A stretch of DNA of 64,000 nucleotides from Anaerobaca sp035448545 (GTDB taxonomy: Bacteria; Planctomycetota; Phycisphaerae; Sedimentisphaerales; Anaerobacaceae). Both the position numbers and the translations under genes were made by a program. Within the stretch, counting starts at the first letter, position 1. Each line of letters begins with the position of its first letter. The DNA lies in assembly GCA_035448545.1 (NCBI GenBank), contig DAOTJE010000011.1, positions 1-64,000 on the forward strand, written 5' to 3'. Shown piece by piece: positions 50,773-59,850 of this stretch. The notes under the pieces were generated by a model. The model did no database searches. It saw only the letters and a list, made by a program, of their open reading frames with translations, and was not told the origin of the DNA.

Positions 50773-51957
50773 TCACCTTTGCGGCCGTTCGTGGCGACAG
50801 AGGTCGAAGAAGGGCGTTGTCTGCGTCTGCACGCAGTGGGCGGCATACAGGTACATGGCTGCCGACCAGGTCTGCCAGTCTTCGCCACGAGGCATGCCGT
50901 CCTGGGCCCGATGCCATTCGTTGAAGCCGAACTCGAGCTCGGCCTCCCGCCGGCCGCGCACCAACTCCGTCAGGGCCAGCAGCGTTCGTTCGGCCAGTCG
51001 GTATCGTCCGGCGGCCACGAGAGAAGCGATGTAGAAGCCGCAGATGAACGGCCAGACCCCGCCGTTGTGGTACTCGCCCGGCTGGTTGTACTTGGCATAT
51101 CGTGGCATCCAATCGGGATCTTCCGGCCGGACGTAGGGGAAGAAATTCGGGGGCAGATCCACCGCGAGAAGCCCGTTCCGCCGCAACGCTGCACATTCGG
51201 CCTCGATCCACGTCACCAGATGACTGGCACGCGTGGGCGAGGCAATCCCCGAGAGAATCGCCAGGCTGTTGCCCAACAGATCGAACCGCTCGCTGCAATA
51301 GACCTTGTACGACCACATGGCGTAGTATGGCTTGCAGGGCAGCACAAGCCCTTCGTGCACGTGCCGCTGCTGCCGCTCGCTCTTGACGGTGAAACGCTCC
51401 ATCATCTCGCGCAGCACATCGGCCCGATCGTGACAGCCCAGAAGGCGCAAGGCGGCATAGAGAACCGTATTGACGTAAAGTCCGTAGCCCAGGACCCACT
51501 GTTCGTCACGCCAGTCGCTGGTCGGAAGCTGCGCGACCAGGACACGATCCGAAGGACTCCGATAGGCCATCCAGGTCAGCGCCTTGTCGACCGCTTCGTT
51601 CAGGAAATCCGACTCGCCCGTATGGATGCGAAACAGCGCGGTCGCCAGCAGGAACAACGGCGTGGTGTCGCTGGCGCCGCGGTCTTCGGGATCATGCACC
51701 AGCGATGGAATGTGCCCCAGGGGACTCTGGTGGGTCGCGAGCACATCGAGCGTGCGGCGCCACGTTCGGAGCAGCCTGTCGTCACCTGCGACCAGGACAC
51801 CGAGGGTGGCGATCATCAGATCACGTGTGTAGGGTTCCGGATATCCCCATCCGGCCGTGCGAGGCAGGCCATGATACGGACCATGCAGGTTGTGCAGAAG
51901 AACCCTGATAGCAGCGGCCTTGGCGTGCTCGATGAGCTTCCCCTCAGACGGCGTCAT
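50773..51957 (-). CDS. GH100-like (alpha/alpha)6 glycosidase, neutral-invertase type
   Basis: 394 residues from the ATG at 51957, which lies one base after the stop codon of the glycosyltransferase (TGATATG), so translation is coupled. Motifs: GYPEPYTRDLMIATLGVLV, LVAQLPTSDWRDEQWV, GYGLYVNTVLYAALRLLG, GEYHNGGVWPFICGFYI and QTWSAAMYLYAAHCV. The HNGG-W-P and QTWS elements are those of alkaline/neutral invertases (GH100) from cyanobacteria and plants, which hydrolyse sucrose in the cytosol. No signal peptide. GH15/GH63-like or debranching-type activity is the alternative. Confidence 0.75.
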   Translation of the reverse strand: MTPSEGKLIEHAKAAAIRVLLHNLHGPYHGLPRTAGWGYPEPYTRDLMIATLGVLVAGDDRLLRTWRRTLDVLATHQSPLGHIPSLVHDPEDRGASDTTPLFLLATALFRIHTGESDFLNEAVDKALTWMAYRSPSDRVLVAQLPTSDWRDEQWVLGYGLYVNTVLYAALRLLGCHDRADVLREMMERFTVKSERQQRHVHEGLVLPCKPYYAMWSYKVYCSERFDLLGNSLAILSGIASPTRASHLVTWIEAECAALRRNGLLAVDLPPNFFPYVRPEDPDWMPRYAKYNQPGEYHNGGVWPFICGFYIASLVAAGRYRLAERTLLALTELVRGRREAELEFGFNEWHRAQDGMPRGEDWQTWSAAMYLYAAHCVQTQTTPFFDLCRHERPQR

Positions 51958-51958
51958 A

Positions 51959-53101
51959 TCAACCGATTCCGAGTCTTCTCTGGATGATTTCCACAAACTT
52001 CCGGGCGACGACACGGTAATCGAAGTGCTCCACCACCCGTTTGCGTCCGGCCTGGCCCATCGTCTTTCTCAACTCGGCGTTCTGCATCAGCTCCAGCAGA
52101 TACCTGGCGATATCGTGAACGCTGGCACGATAGTCCACGGTGCGAGGGGCCTTGAACACCACGCGATGCCCTGATTCGTATCCGGATTCGTCGCCGACGA
52201 TGGTCTCCCGCAACCGGACTTCCTGCGCGATGCCGGCCAGGTAGGCGGTCTCGCCGTGGATCATGGTATCGAGCAGACCCATCCCTTTGATGCCGATGAC
52301 CGGCTTGCCGCAGGCGTTGGCCTCCACCTGGATCATGCCAAACCCCTCGAGTCGCGACGGCGCCGCATAGATGTCACAGGCGGCGATCAGGTACGGCATG
52401 AAATTCCGCGAGATCACGTTCGTCGTGTAGACCACGTTCTTCTCGATGCCCAACTGCGTGGCCAGCTGAAGATCGATCAGATTCTGATGCTCCGTCCGCG
52501 GCTGCGGCCAGACCTTGCAGACGTATTTCCAATCCGGCGCCTTCGTATCGATACTGGCCAGTGCCTGCATCACTTCCTGCGCGCCCTTGCTGGTGGCGTC
52601 ACCGCCGACGGTGAGGATCATGATCTGGTCCGGGGCCACGCCGAGGGCCTCCCGTACAGTCGCCACCTTGGGATCGTTGGGATCACGGGGTATGAACGCG
52701 TCGGTGTCGCAGCCAACGGGAAGAACCTCGATGTTCCTGCCGCTGAGTCCGTCACGCATGTAGACCTGCTTGACCCACTTGCTGGTGACCAGAACTAGGG
52801 GCAGGGCTTCGAGCACCTCGTGGTAGTTCGCCATGTAGCCGTCGGCCACCAGCCAGGGCACCGGCTGCACGCCGTAGCGCTGCGGATGAAGAACCAGATG
52901 CGGGGCGTGCCCCCAGTAGCCAACGCCCACCACCACCTCGGGCTCGAACCAGCGGTAATACCATTCCTTCTCCTGGGCCGACTCGAAATGCACCGAATGG
53001 ACGTCAATACCCAACTCCGCCAGACCCCGGTGCAGGAGATGCCCCTGCGTGGCCAGACCGGCCGGCGACGGCGGATAGTCATACAAGACCAGCACTTTCA
53101 T
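51959..53101 (-). CDS. Glycosyltransferase family 4
   Basis: 380 residues. GGGAGA precedes the ATG. Rossmann-type GT-B: MKVLVLYDYPPSPAGLATQG at the acceptor side, VLPVGCDTDAFIPRD between domains, ILTVGGDATSKGAQEVMQAL, and the donor-site motif APSRLEGFGMIQVEANACGK containing the E-x7-E. It transfers a sugar from a nucleotide donor; donor and acceptor are not readable. Coupling to a GH100-like enzyme suggests handling of a small glycoside such as sucrose or a related osmolyte; this is inference. Confidence 0.9.
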   Translation of the reverse strand: MKVLVLYDYPPSPAGLATQGHLLHRGLAELGIDVHSVHFESAQEKEWYYRWFEPEVVVGVGYWGHAPHLVLHPQRYGVQPVPWLVADGYMANYHEVLEALPLVLVTSKWVKQVYMRDGLSGRNIEVLPVGCDTDAFIPRDPNDPKVATVREALGVAPDQIMILTVGGDATSKGAQEVMQALASIDTKAPDWKYVCKVWPQPRTEHQNLIDLQLATQLGIEKNVVYTTNVISRNFMPYLIAACDIYAAPSRLEGFGMIQVEANACGKPVIGIKGMGLLDTMIHGETAYLAGIAQEVRLRETIVGDESGYESGHRVVFKAPRTVDYRASVHDIARYLLELMQNAELRKTMGQAGRKRVVEHFDYRVVARKFVEIIQRRLGIG

Positions 53102-53124
53102 GAGTCTCCCTCAAACAGGCCAAA

Positions 53125-53154
53125 GGGGTGCGGACGAACCATCATTCGCCCCTA
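53125..53154. repeat. GGGG...CATTCGCCCC palindrome, copy 4
   Basis: GGGGTGCGGACGAAC then CATCATTCGCCCCTAC: same right arm as the other copies with a diverged left arm. On the minus strand GTAGGGGCGAATG supplies the TAG stop of the PIG-L gene. Confidence 0.7.
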
Positions 53155-53778
53155 CTTGCCCTTCCCCAGGACCCAGAACGCCTCTTCCCGGGGCGTGGTC
53201 CGCGCCTCGAAGCTGTCTTCATCAAAGCCATAGATGTGACGGATGATCTCGTACTTCCGCTCCCAGATGTCCTGGGGCAGACGGAAATGGACGTCGGCAT
53301 CCGCCATCGCGCGGGGCAGGTACTTCTTTCCCCCGTCCTCATACGCGAACATCCAGACTTCCTGCGCCGTGAGCCGTCCCCCCTCTCGCAACGCCATCAC
53401 CGCCTTGGCCACCTCCTCGTGGCGCCGGTGCGCGGTGTACTCACCCCACAAGCCATGCGTCAGGACCAGGTCATATCGATCCGAGGGCAACAGGTCGATG
53501 ATCGCATCTTCCACGTCGATGGTCCGCAACGGCGTCTGCTCAGGCCCGTCGTTGAGGTCTCCCATCACCCCCTTGGCGCCGTAGCACTCCATCGCCCGGT
53601 AGAACTTCGGCGCCCGATCCGGATCGTTCTTGCGACAGAGGGACGCGACGGTCCAGCAACTGTCGGGATGCAGCAGCATGGTTCCACCGGCCCAGAGCGT
53701 CTCATCGTCCGGATGGGCCACGATCACGGCACAATTGATGAATTCATAACTCAGACGGCCGATTCGATCCTGCGCCAT
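53152..53778 (-). CDS. PIG-L family deacetylase
   Basis: 208 residues. GGAGG precedes the ATG. The zinc-site motif is VIVAHPDDETLWAGG (AHPDDE). THGLWGEYTAHRRHEEVA provides the second His cluster. Members remove N-acetyl groups from GlcNAc-containing glycolipids, bacillithiol/mycothiol precursors or antibiotics. It lies 50 bases upstream of the GT4 gene on the same strand, so it may act on the product of that enzyme. Its TAG stop lies in the dispersed palindrome. Confidence 0.9.
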   Translation of the reverse strand: MAQDRIGRLSYEFINCAVIVAHPDDETLWAGGTMLLHPDSCWTVASLCRKNDPDRAPKFYRAMECYGAKGVMGDLNDGPEQTPLRTIDVEDAIIDLLPSDRYDLVLTHGLWGEYTAHRRHEEVAKAVMALREGGRLTAQEVWMFAYEDGGKKYLPRAMADADVHFRLPQDIWERKYEIIRHIYGFDEDSFEARTTPREEAFWVLGKGK

Positions 53779-53893
53779 CGTTGTTTCCTCCCACGATGCC
53801 CAAAATCAAATTGGATTCGTCCAGGATGCGGTCCGGGGCACGGGCGCTCGTCGAACACGCCGGGCGCCTCGTCCGGCCTCGATCGGCCGGTGC

Positions 53894-55012
53894 CTACAGA
53901 CCCAACAGCAATAGTAGTACGTCGAGAATGAAAAGCAAGACGATTGTCGTCTCGAGAACCACCATCCACGCGTTGATCCAATCCTGGTAGAGCAACTGAT
54001 AGAGGTCGGCCAGTGTTCGCAGCTTGACGTTGATGATCCCGTGCCAGTCACTCAGGTGGAGCCGGCTGGAGAGATTCTGGTAGATCCTGGCCAGATGCCA
54101 GTCGCCGAAGAACTTCGTGATGTTCGACAGCTCGTCGTTAAGCCGGGCCATGTCGACCCGGATCTCGCGCAGGTTTCGCCGAACCTCGCGTGTCACCCGA
54201 CCCCGCCGTGACAAGTCGCGGTACGCCGACTCCAAGGCCCCGTCCAGGACGCGATCGTACGCCCCCAGTTCGGCCAGTTGGACATTGGCCAGCTCCATCA
54301 CGTGGAGGATCTCTTCGAGGCTGTCCTGTTCGCCGACGACCAACGCGGCATCCCAGTCGGCCACCACCAGATCGGTCTCATAGTACGTCAGATACTTTTC
54401 GGTCGACTCGGCGGCTTCCTGCTCGGACAGGCGTGCCGCCTGCGGCTCCTGTGTCAGCAGGCCGGCGATGGCGCGACGATTCGTCAGAAGCCAATCCTCC
54501 GATCGGGGAGGCGCCCCGTCCGGAGACGGCAACTGATGGATGCAGAAGACCGTGTAATCTTCGCCTGTCCCCAGGTCTTCCACCGGCCGGATCAGATATG
54601 GCGCGATCTGGCGGCGCACGCGCTCGACCAGCGCACGCACCTCCGCGTCCACGGTGCTCCCGTTCAGCAGCAGGCCGTAATAGGCCACCAGATCGCCGAT
54701 GGCGTCGACCTCGAAGGGGACGCGAACCTGCACGCTGATGGCACCGACGTTGAACAGTTTGATCGTATAGGAGATCGCGAAGGCGCCCAGAGAGGTCCGG
54801 CACAGACTCGGGGCCAGCGTGACCATCTGAGGTTTGTAGAAGAACGCCTGTTTGGGGCCCGGCTTGCTCGGCCCGACGAAGTACTCTCGGACCGGCTGAT
54901 CGAGAATCGCCGGGATCGGCTGTCGCTTCATATCATAGGCAAGGTCAAAGGCATAAATGTAAACCACCTCGCCTCGGAGCCTCTGCCTGGGCGGCGCTGT
55001 TGCGGACGTCAT
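53894..55012 (-). CDS. RMD1/DUF155-like protein with C-terminal membrane span (weak match)
   Basis: 372 residues from the ATG at 55012 (GAGGTGG upstream); an in-frame GTG at 55027 is the alternative. GEVVYIYAFDLAYDMKRQP opens a mixed domain; later come LLTNRRAIAGLL, ELANVQLAELGAYDRVLDGA, and the helical TREVRRNLREIRVDMARLND with ITKFFGDWHLARIYQNL. It ends in one membrane span (AWMVVLETTIVLLFILDVLL). The order of a globular part, helical hairpin and C-terminal anchor resembles DUF155/RMD1 proteins, but the similarity is by eye. No operon partner is certain. Confidence 0.6.
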   Translation of the reverse strand: MTSATAPPRQRLRGEVVYIYAFDLAYDMKRQPIPAILDQPVREYFVGPSKPGPKQAFFYKPQMVTLAPSLCRTSLGAFAISYTIKLFNVGAISVQVRVPFEVDAIGDLVAYYGLLLNGSTVDAEVRALVERVRRQIAPYLIRPVEDLGTGEDYTVFCIHQLPSPDGAPPRSEDWLLTNRRAIAGLLTQEPQAARLSEQEAAESTEKYLTYYETDLVVADWDAALVVGEQDSLEEILHVMELANVQLAELGAYDRVLDGALESAYRDLSRRGRVTREVRRNLREIRVDMARLNDELSNITKFFGDWHLARIYQNLSSRLHLSDWHGIINVKLRTLADLYQLLYQDWINAWMVVLETTIVLLFILDVLLLLLGL

Positions 55013-55101
55013 CCTGGTCGAGTCCACCTCATCTTCCCTTTCCCACAGACGTTCTGCCTTTCGCCCTTTGCCTCTCGGTCTTCCTCGAGGACCATGGCGA
55101 G

Positions 55102-55116
55102 TCCGCCGTCGGCGGA
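55102..55116. repeat. TCCGCC-N3-GGCGGA palindrome
   Basis: TCCGCCGTCGGCGGA between the DHH phosphoesterase and the DUF155-like gene; same family as at 3037, 13277 and 42532. Confidence 0.6.
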
Positions 55117-55150
55117 GCGACCGTCCCGCGCAGGCGAAAGCCGCTCCTGC

Positions 55151-56185
55151 TCAGGCCTTGACAAGACGAACGCCGGCCGCCGCTTCGGCGCCGATCGCCT
55201 TGAGGAACTTCTCTTCGACCTGCTTTTCGATTTCCTGCCGCTGGGCCTTGGTCTTGTCGGCCAGGGGAACCTGACCGCCGGCGTAGGTCAGATGGCCTCC
55301 GCCGGTGCCCTTGCGAAAGACCATACGCTTCATCACCCTCTCCGCGACGTTGTTCTCTTCCGAGGTACGGATGGAGATCAGGAGCTTCTCGTTCCACAGG
55401 CCCGTGCACATCGTCCAGGTCGTCTCGTCTTCTCGCAACAGCAGGTCGGCCACCTCGGCAATCATGTCGGGATTGTCGATCTCGCCCAGTTCGGTGATGA
55501 TGGCCGGACCTTGAACGCGCGCGTTTCGCAGGGCATCCGCGAGCATCTGGTAATACACCCTCGGCACCTTCCCCCGCTGGATGACGCTGAGCATGCGCTT
55601 GTTGGCGAATGGGTACAGGAACTGGATGGCCTCGATGTCCGCCCGAGCCGCCTCGCGACCGAGGTCCTGGGTGTCGGAGCGAATCCCGTAGAGCAGCGCC
55701 GTGGCCAGGGGCGTCTCCGGCGTGATCCCCGCTTCGATGAGGTACTCGACGAAGATCGTCGAGGTCGAGCCGTAGCCGCTGCGGATGTCCGTGAAGGGCA
55801 CCGCCCGCGTCAGCCGGCGAATCGGATGGTGGTCGATCACGATGTTGGGCAGCAATTGCGTCGGCAGGGAGTTGTTTCCCGTACCCGGCTGCGTGTCCAC
55901 CATCGCCAGCAGGTCGAACTTGCTGTAGTCGATCTCCTCGCAGTTACGCAGATTCAAGCCGAGATACTTGACGAGGGCCCGGTTCTCCCCGCGCCCCACG
56001 GTCCCGCCACAGGTGATCGAACATTGGAGGTTCGCCAGGCTGTTGGCCAGCTTGCGCAGGGCGACCGCCGAGGCGATGCAGTCCGGATCGGGATTGTCCT
56101 GGATGATGATCAGCAGGTAGGTCTTACCCGAAAACAGCTCGGTCAACTTCCGAAGCTTTGGACCCGTCTTATCAGCCGCTCTCAT
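55151..56185 (-). CDS. DHH-family phosphoesterase (NrnA-like or related)
   Basis: 344 residues. The DHH domain motifs are present in order: DNPDPDCIASAVALRKL, MVDTQPGTG, VIDHHPIRR (the DHH signature), YGIRSDTQDLG. The DHHA1 motif is TGGGHLTYAGGQVPL. NrnA-type enzymes degrade nanoRNA and 3'-phosphoadenosine 5'-phosphate; others act on cyclic dinucleotide products. No CBS or membrane domain is attached. GAAGG precedes the ATG. Confidence 0.9.
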   Translation of the reverse strand: MRAADKTGPKLRKLTELFSGKTYLLIIIQDNPDPDCIASAVALRKLANSLANLQCSITCGGTVGRGENRALVKYLGLNLRNCEEIDYSKFDLLAMVDTQPGTGNNSLPTQLLPNIVIDHHPIRRLTRAVPFTDIRSGYGSTSTIFVEYLIEAGITPETPLATALLYGIRSDTQDLGREAARADIEAIQFLYPFANKRMLSVIQRGKVPRVYYQMLADALRNARVQGPAIITELGEIDNPDMIAEVADLLLREDETTWTMCTGLWNEKLLISIRTSEENNVAERVMKRMVFRKGTGGGHLTYAGGQVPLADKTKAQRQEIEKQVEEKFLKAIGAEAAAGVRLVKA

Positions 56186-56299
56186 GCCAGAGACCTTCTT
56201 CCCTGCCCATTCCGTTCCTCCCGCCGAACCGACGCTTCGGCCCGATCACAAGAGGCGGTATTGTACACGCCATGCAGGTTCGTGGATAGCCCTCTCGTG

Positions 56300-56908
56300 C
56301 TACTTGCCCTTGCGAAACGGTCTGAAGAACCGTTCCAGACCGACGAAGCGACAGTCTTTCTTCATGGGAAAAACGCCCTGCTCCACGAAGCCCACCTCCT
56401 CAATGGAATAGAACGCCTTCGGATTGTATGCTTTGACCAGTTCCACGACCGTCCCCACTTCCCGCCGCGGCACAATGGTGAAGATAACCTGTACCGGGCC
56501 GGCGGCCCCCTCGCCTTCGAGACTGGTCACGCCATAGTCACTCTCTCGCAGACGGTTCACCAAGGCGTGGGCACCCTTCTGTGTGATCACGCGGATCAGC
56601 ACGATCCCCAGCGACAACTTCTCGGCCACCCGCATGCCCACATAGTTGCCCGTGGCAAAGCCGCCGGCATAAGCCAGGTAGCAGACCCAGTTCGAGAGGT
56701 TCTGCATGATCTGGCCGATGGCGAGAATCCAGATCAGCACCTCGAAGAACCCGGCCACCGGCGCCAGATACTTGAAGCCTCGGGAAACGAAGATCAGACG
56801 CACGGTCCCCAGGGTCACGTCGCAGATTCTCGCCAGGAAAATCAGCGCGGGCAGAATCCCCCAGGCAAAGAGATTGGATTCCGTAAACGAGGCGACAATA
56901 AACATCAT
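56300..56908 (-). CDS. DUF5698/DUF2179 (UPF0316-type) membrane protein
   Basis: 202 residues. Three membrane segments: WGILPALIFLARICDVTLG, YLAPVAGFFEVLIWILAIGQ, LSNWVCYLAYAGGFATGNY. They are followed by a cytosolic domain (LRESDYGVTSLEGEG, VQVIFTIVPRREVGTVV, ELVKAYNPKAFYSIEEV) of the DUF2179 type. TVRLIFVSRG after the first span is characteristic. The start at 56908 is tentative, since no strong binding site is seen and 23 upstream residues are in frame. Function unknown; the C-terminal domain may be ligand-binding. Confidence 0.85.
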   Translation of the reverse strand: MMFIVASFTESNLFAWGILPALIFLARICDVTLGTVRLIFVSRGFKYLAPVAGFFEVLIWILAIGQIMQNLSNWVCYLAYAGGFATGNYVGMRVAEKLSLGIVLIRVITQKGAHALVNRLRESDYGVTSLEGEGAAGPVQVIFTIVPRREVGTVVELVKAYNPKAFYSIEEVGFVEQGVFPMKKDCRFVGLERFFRPFRKGK

Positions 56909-57074
56909 GGCAAACCGGATTCGATACCTTCGTTCCGAAGAGACCCGAGAACGTTTTCCCGTGGCCATTCGCCGCATTGGGCCGACGCTGTTCGTCGGGG
57001 CGACCGACGGCGGCTTCTTTCATATCCATTCCGGCGGGATTCGGCAACCCTTTGTCCCGGCCCCTGGCGCCGGA

Positions 57075-58160
57075 TCACAGCCATCGCTTCCGGTGGAAAT
57101 ATATCAGCATGACCGAGGCCACAACGATCATCACAACCCATACACTGGCATATCCGTAGCGCCATCTCAACTCCGGCATGTGCTCAAAATTCATGCCATA
57201 GATGCCCACAATGAAGGTCAGCGGAATGAACAGCGTCGCAATGATCGTCAGCACTTTCATCACGGCATTCATCCGATTGCTGACGCTCGACAGGTAGATA
57301 TCGAGCATGCCCGACATCATGTCACGAAAGCTTTCGATCGTATCGATGATGTGAATGGTGTGGTCGTAAACGTCCCGGAGATAGATGCTCGTCGGTTTGG
57401 TGATCAGGCTCGATTCGCTGCGTTGCAGACCGTTGACCAGCTCGCGCAGGGGCCAGATGGACCGGCGCAGGTTGATCATCTCGTGCTTGAGGCTGTGAAT
57501 CCGGCGAAGCGTCGCCTGGTTCGGGTCGCCGACCAGTTCCTCCTCCAGGTCCTCGATCTTCTCCCCCAGCTTCTCGAGGACAGCGAAGTAGCTGTCGACA
57601 ATCGCATCCAGCAGAGAATAGGCCAGATAGTCGGCGCCGAACCGCCGGACCCGGCCCTTGCCGCAGCGGATGCGATCGCGAACCACGTCGAAAACGTCAC
57701 CGATCCGTTCCTGAAACGTCAGTACGAAGTTGGGTCCCACGATCAGGCTGACCTGCTCGGTCTCAATCGTCGGGAGATCATCGCCGAAGTGGAGCATCCG
57801 CAGCACGAGGAAGAGGTACTTTTCGTAGTCCTCGAACTTCGGACGCTGACTGGTGCTGAGAACGTCTTCGAGAAGCAGAGGATGGAGGTCGAAGGCCTTG
57901 CCGAGTTGCTCGATCACACTGACGTCATGCAGACCGTCGACGTTGATCCATGTCACGGTGGGCATCTCGCGGAAGGGGAAGCACTCCTCCGGCGAGGCCA
58001 CCTGCTTTTCCTGCACGTGCTGCTCGTCGTAGTCGATAACGGTGATCCGAACGGCCTCGACCTGCAGCTGCCCCGTGTAGACGAGGGTTCCCGGCGGCAA
58101 CCCGGCCTTCGTCGAGCGTTTCGCGACCCCCTTGTGCCTCGATTTCGCCTTGGCACCCAT
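57075..58160 (-). CDS. corA: CorA-family magnesium/cobalt transporter
   Basis: 361 residues from the ATG at 58160. The cytosolic part includes TWINVDGLHDVSVIEQLGK, FDLHPLLLEDVLSTSQRPK, EDYEKYLFLVLRML, and long helices (LRRSIWPLRELVNGLQRSE). Two C-terminal spans follow (VLTIIATLFIPLTFIVGIYG and WVVMIVVASVMLIYFHRKRW) with the signature GMNFEHMPEL after the first. It forms a pentameric Mg2+ channel. It follows the LapA-like gene by 64 bases. Confidence 0.94.
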   Translation of the reverse strand: MGAKAKSRHKGVAKRSTKAGLPPGTLVYTGQLQVEAVRITVIDYDEQHVQEKQVASPEECFPFREMPTVTWINVDGLHDVSVIEQLGKAFDLHPLLLEDVLSTSQRPKFEDYEKYLFLVLRMLHFGDDLPTIETEQVSLIVGPNFVLTFQERIGDVFDVVRDRIRCGKGRVRRFGADYLAYSLLDAIVDSYFAVLEKLGEKIEDLEEELVGDPNQATLRRIHSLKHEMINLRRSIWPLRELVNGLQRSESSLITKPTSIYLRDVYDHTIHIIDTIESFRDMMSGMLDIYLSSVSNRMNAVMKVLTIIATLFIPLTFIVGIYGMNFEHMPELRWRYGYASVWVVMIVVASVMLIYFHRKRWL

Positions 58161-58224
58161 ATCGAGTATGCCCTTTCCAACGACAGATCGGGGCATCCGG
58201 CGCGTCCGGATGCGGCGGTCCACA

Positions 58225-58449
58225 CTACGGTTTGGTCTTCCTTCTCAGGAAGTTAACAGCCACCAAAATGCCGGTGAGCAGACCGAGAGCGAAGGTCAGA
58301 ATGAGCAGCAGCGCCCGCGACATCTCGACCCTCAGGAAGAAGATTCTCGCCTCGGCCATTTCCGTATTCTGGAGGAAGATGATGATCGCCATGACCGCGA
58401 CGACCACCAGAACAACGAGCTTGATCTTGTCCTTCTTCTCGATCTTCAT
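58225..58449 (-). CDS. LapA/DUF1049-like small membrane protein
   Basis: 74 residues. The ATG at 58449 overlaps the stop codon of mscS by one base (TGATG) and has AAGGAG 7 bases upstream, inside the mscS end. Two spans: KLVVLVVVAVMAIIIFLQNT and ALLLILTFALGLLTGILVAV, then RRKTKP; FFLRVEMSRALLLILTF fits the lipopolysaccharide-assembly LapA family. Coupled to MscS. Confidence 0.8.
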   Translation of the reverse strand: MKIEKKDKIKLVVLVVVAVMAIIIFLQNTEMAEARIFFLRVEMSRALLLILTFALGLLTGILVAVNFLRRKTKP

Positions 58450-59507
58450 CAGCATTCTCCTTTCTCCAGTTCGGCGCGGAGTCTGGGCAACGCGTGCGGA
58501 TACTCTCTGCGGATGAAGTCGACCAGCCTCTCGCGGACCTCGCAGCGGAGGTCCCAGGCCAGCGAGGCATCCGCGGCGCTCATCAGGGCGCGAAGCTCGA
58601 CGGTCCGTTCGGAGGTGTTGGTCACCTGCAACACGCAGACCTTGCGGTCCCACGACGCGGAGCCTTCCAGAATCCTGTGGAGTTCCGCGCGGACGGCGTC
58701 GATCGGGACGGTGTGGTCAACGTACAGGAATACCGTTCCGAGGATGTCGGCCGAAGTGCGCGTCCAGTTCTGGAACGGCTTCTCGATGAAATACGTGATC
58801 GGCACGATCAGCCGCCGCAGGTCCCAGATTCGCACAACGACGTAGGTCAGCGTGATCTCCTCGATCCGGCCCCACTCGCCTTCGACGATCACCACGTCGT
58901 CCAGACGGATCGGCTGGGTGAAGGCGATTTGCAGTCCGGCGATGAACGTCCCGATCGTCTTCTGGGCCGCCAGGCCGACTACGATGCCGATGATGCCGGC
59001 CGAGGCGAAGATGGCCGTGCCGAGCTGCCGGACCTTCGGAAACGTCATCAACATGGACGCCGAGGCGATGATGACGATGATGATGACGATGATGCGACGG
59101 AGGACCTTCAACTGCGTGTGGATCTTGCGGGCCCGCAGGTTGTCCTTGACGTCGAGCTTGAAACGCAGCGCCAACACGTCGTTGAGGACGTACGTCGCCT
59201 GGATGAGCACCCAGGAAACCAGCACGATGAGGACCAGGCCGAAGATCGTCTTGGCGGAACTCTCGACTCCGACAGGCAATCCGAGCGGATCGACCACCAA
59301 GCGAACGGCCACCGCCACCATGATCCATCGGGCCGGACGGCGCAGGTGCCTTAGCAACACCTCATCCACGGGAGAGCTGCTGCGTCGGGCGAAGTGCCCC
59401 AGGACTTTGACAAGGATGAAATGACAAACCAGAGCCGTCCCGGCCGCAAGCAGCACTACGACAAGGGGCCAGAGCCATCTCTGCCAGCTCAACAGAATAT
59501 CCCACAT
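58449..59507 (-). CDS. MscS-family mechanosensitive ion channel
   Basis: 352 residues from the ATG at 59507 with GGAGGG 7 bases upstream. Four hydrophobic segments precede the MscS core: AIFASAGIIGIVVGLAAQKT (pore helix), IAGLQIAFTQPIRLDDVVIV, GEWGRIEEITLTYVVVRIWD, RRLIVPITYFIEKPFQNW. It opens on membrane tension to release solutes during osmotic downshock. It probably forms one transcript with the LapA-like and CorA genes. Confidence 0.94.
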   Translation of the reverse strand: MWDILLSWQRWLWPLVVVLLAAGTALVCHFILVKVLGHFARRSSSPVDEVLLRHLRRPARWIMVAVAVRLVVDPLGLPVGVESSAKTIFGLVLIVLVSWVLIQATYVLNDVLALRFKLDVKDNLRARKIHTQLKVLRRIIVIIIVIIASASMLMTFPKVRQLGTAIFASAGIIGIVVGLAAQKTIGTFIAGLQIAFTQPIRLDDVVIVEGEWGRIEEITLTYVVVRIWDLRRLIVPITYFIEKPFQNWTRTSADILGTVFLYVDHTVPIDAVRAELHRILEGSASWDRKVCVLQVTNTSERTVELRALMSAADASLAWDLRCEVRERLVDFIRREYPHALPRLRAELEKGEC

Positions 59508-59850
59508 GTCCACGCCCTCCCTGACAGGACCTCTCGTGCTGCGACGCAGCCTGTACATCGCGTCACAGGCGATCGGCCGGTGTTGTTCGGCTCACCCCTC
59601 ATGCTACAAAGGTCTCGGGATCGTGCAAGGACAAACTCCCTTCGGCAGACCTCCATCGCCTTGGCGCAGACTCCAAGACAGCGAAAACCCCGCGAGTGAT
59701 GGGTCACCGTGGCCTGGCGCATCGGGCACAATATCTGAGATCCGATGTGGGCACCGAAGGAGAATTCGCAGAGCAGTCACACGCTCCACGGGAAGCCGGC
59801 AGACGTTCTCTCTGCGACTGCGGCTGTCAGTGACAATCGTCTGGGGACTG
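59508..59850. other. 343-base intergenic region upstream of mscS
   Basis: No gene is supported. A promoter-like element lies at 59601-59628. I see no other clear structure. Confidence 0.4.
59601..59628 (-). promoter_or_regulatory. Possible promoter of mscS
   Basis: Minus strand: TTGCAC (59623-59628), a 16-base spacer, TAGCAT (59601-59606). Leader of about 85 bases. Confidence 0.35.
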
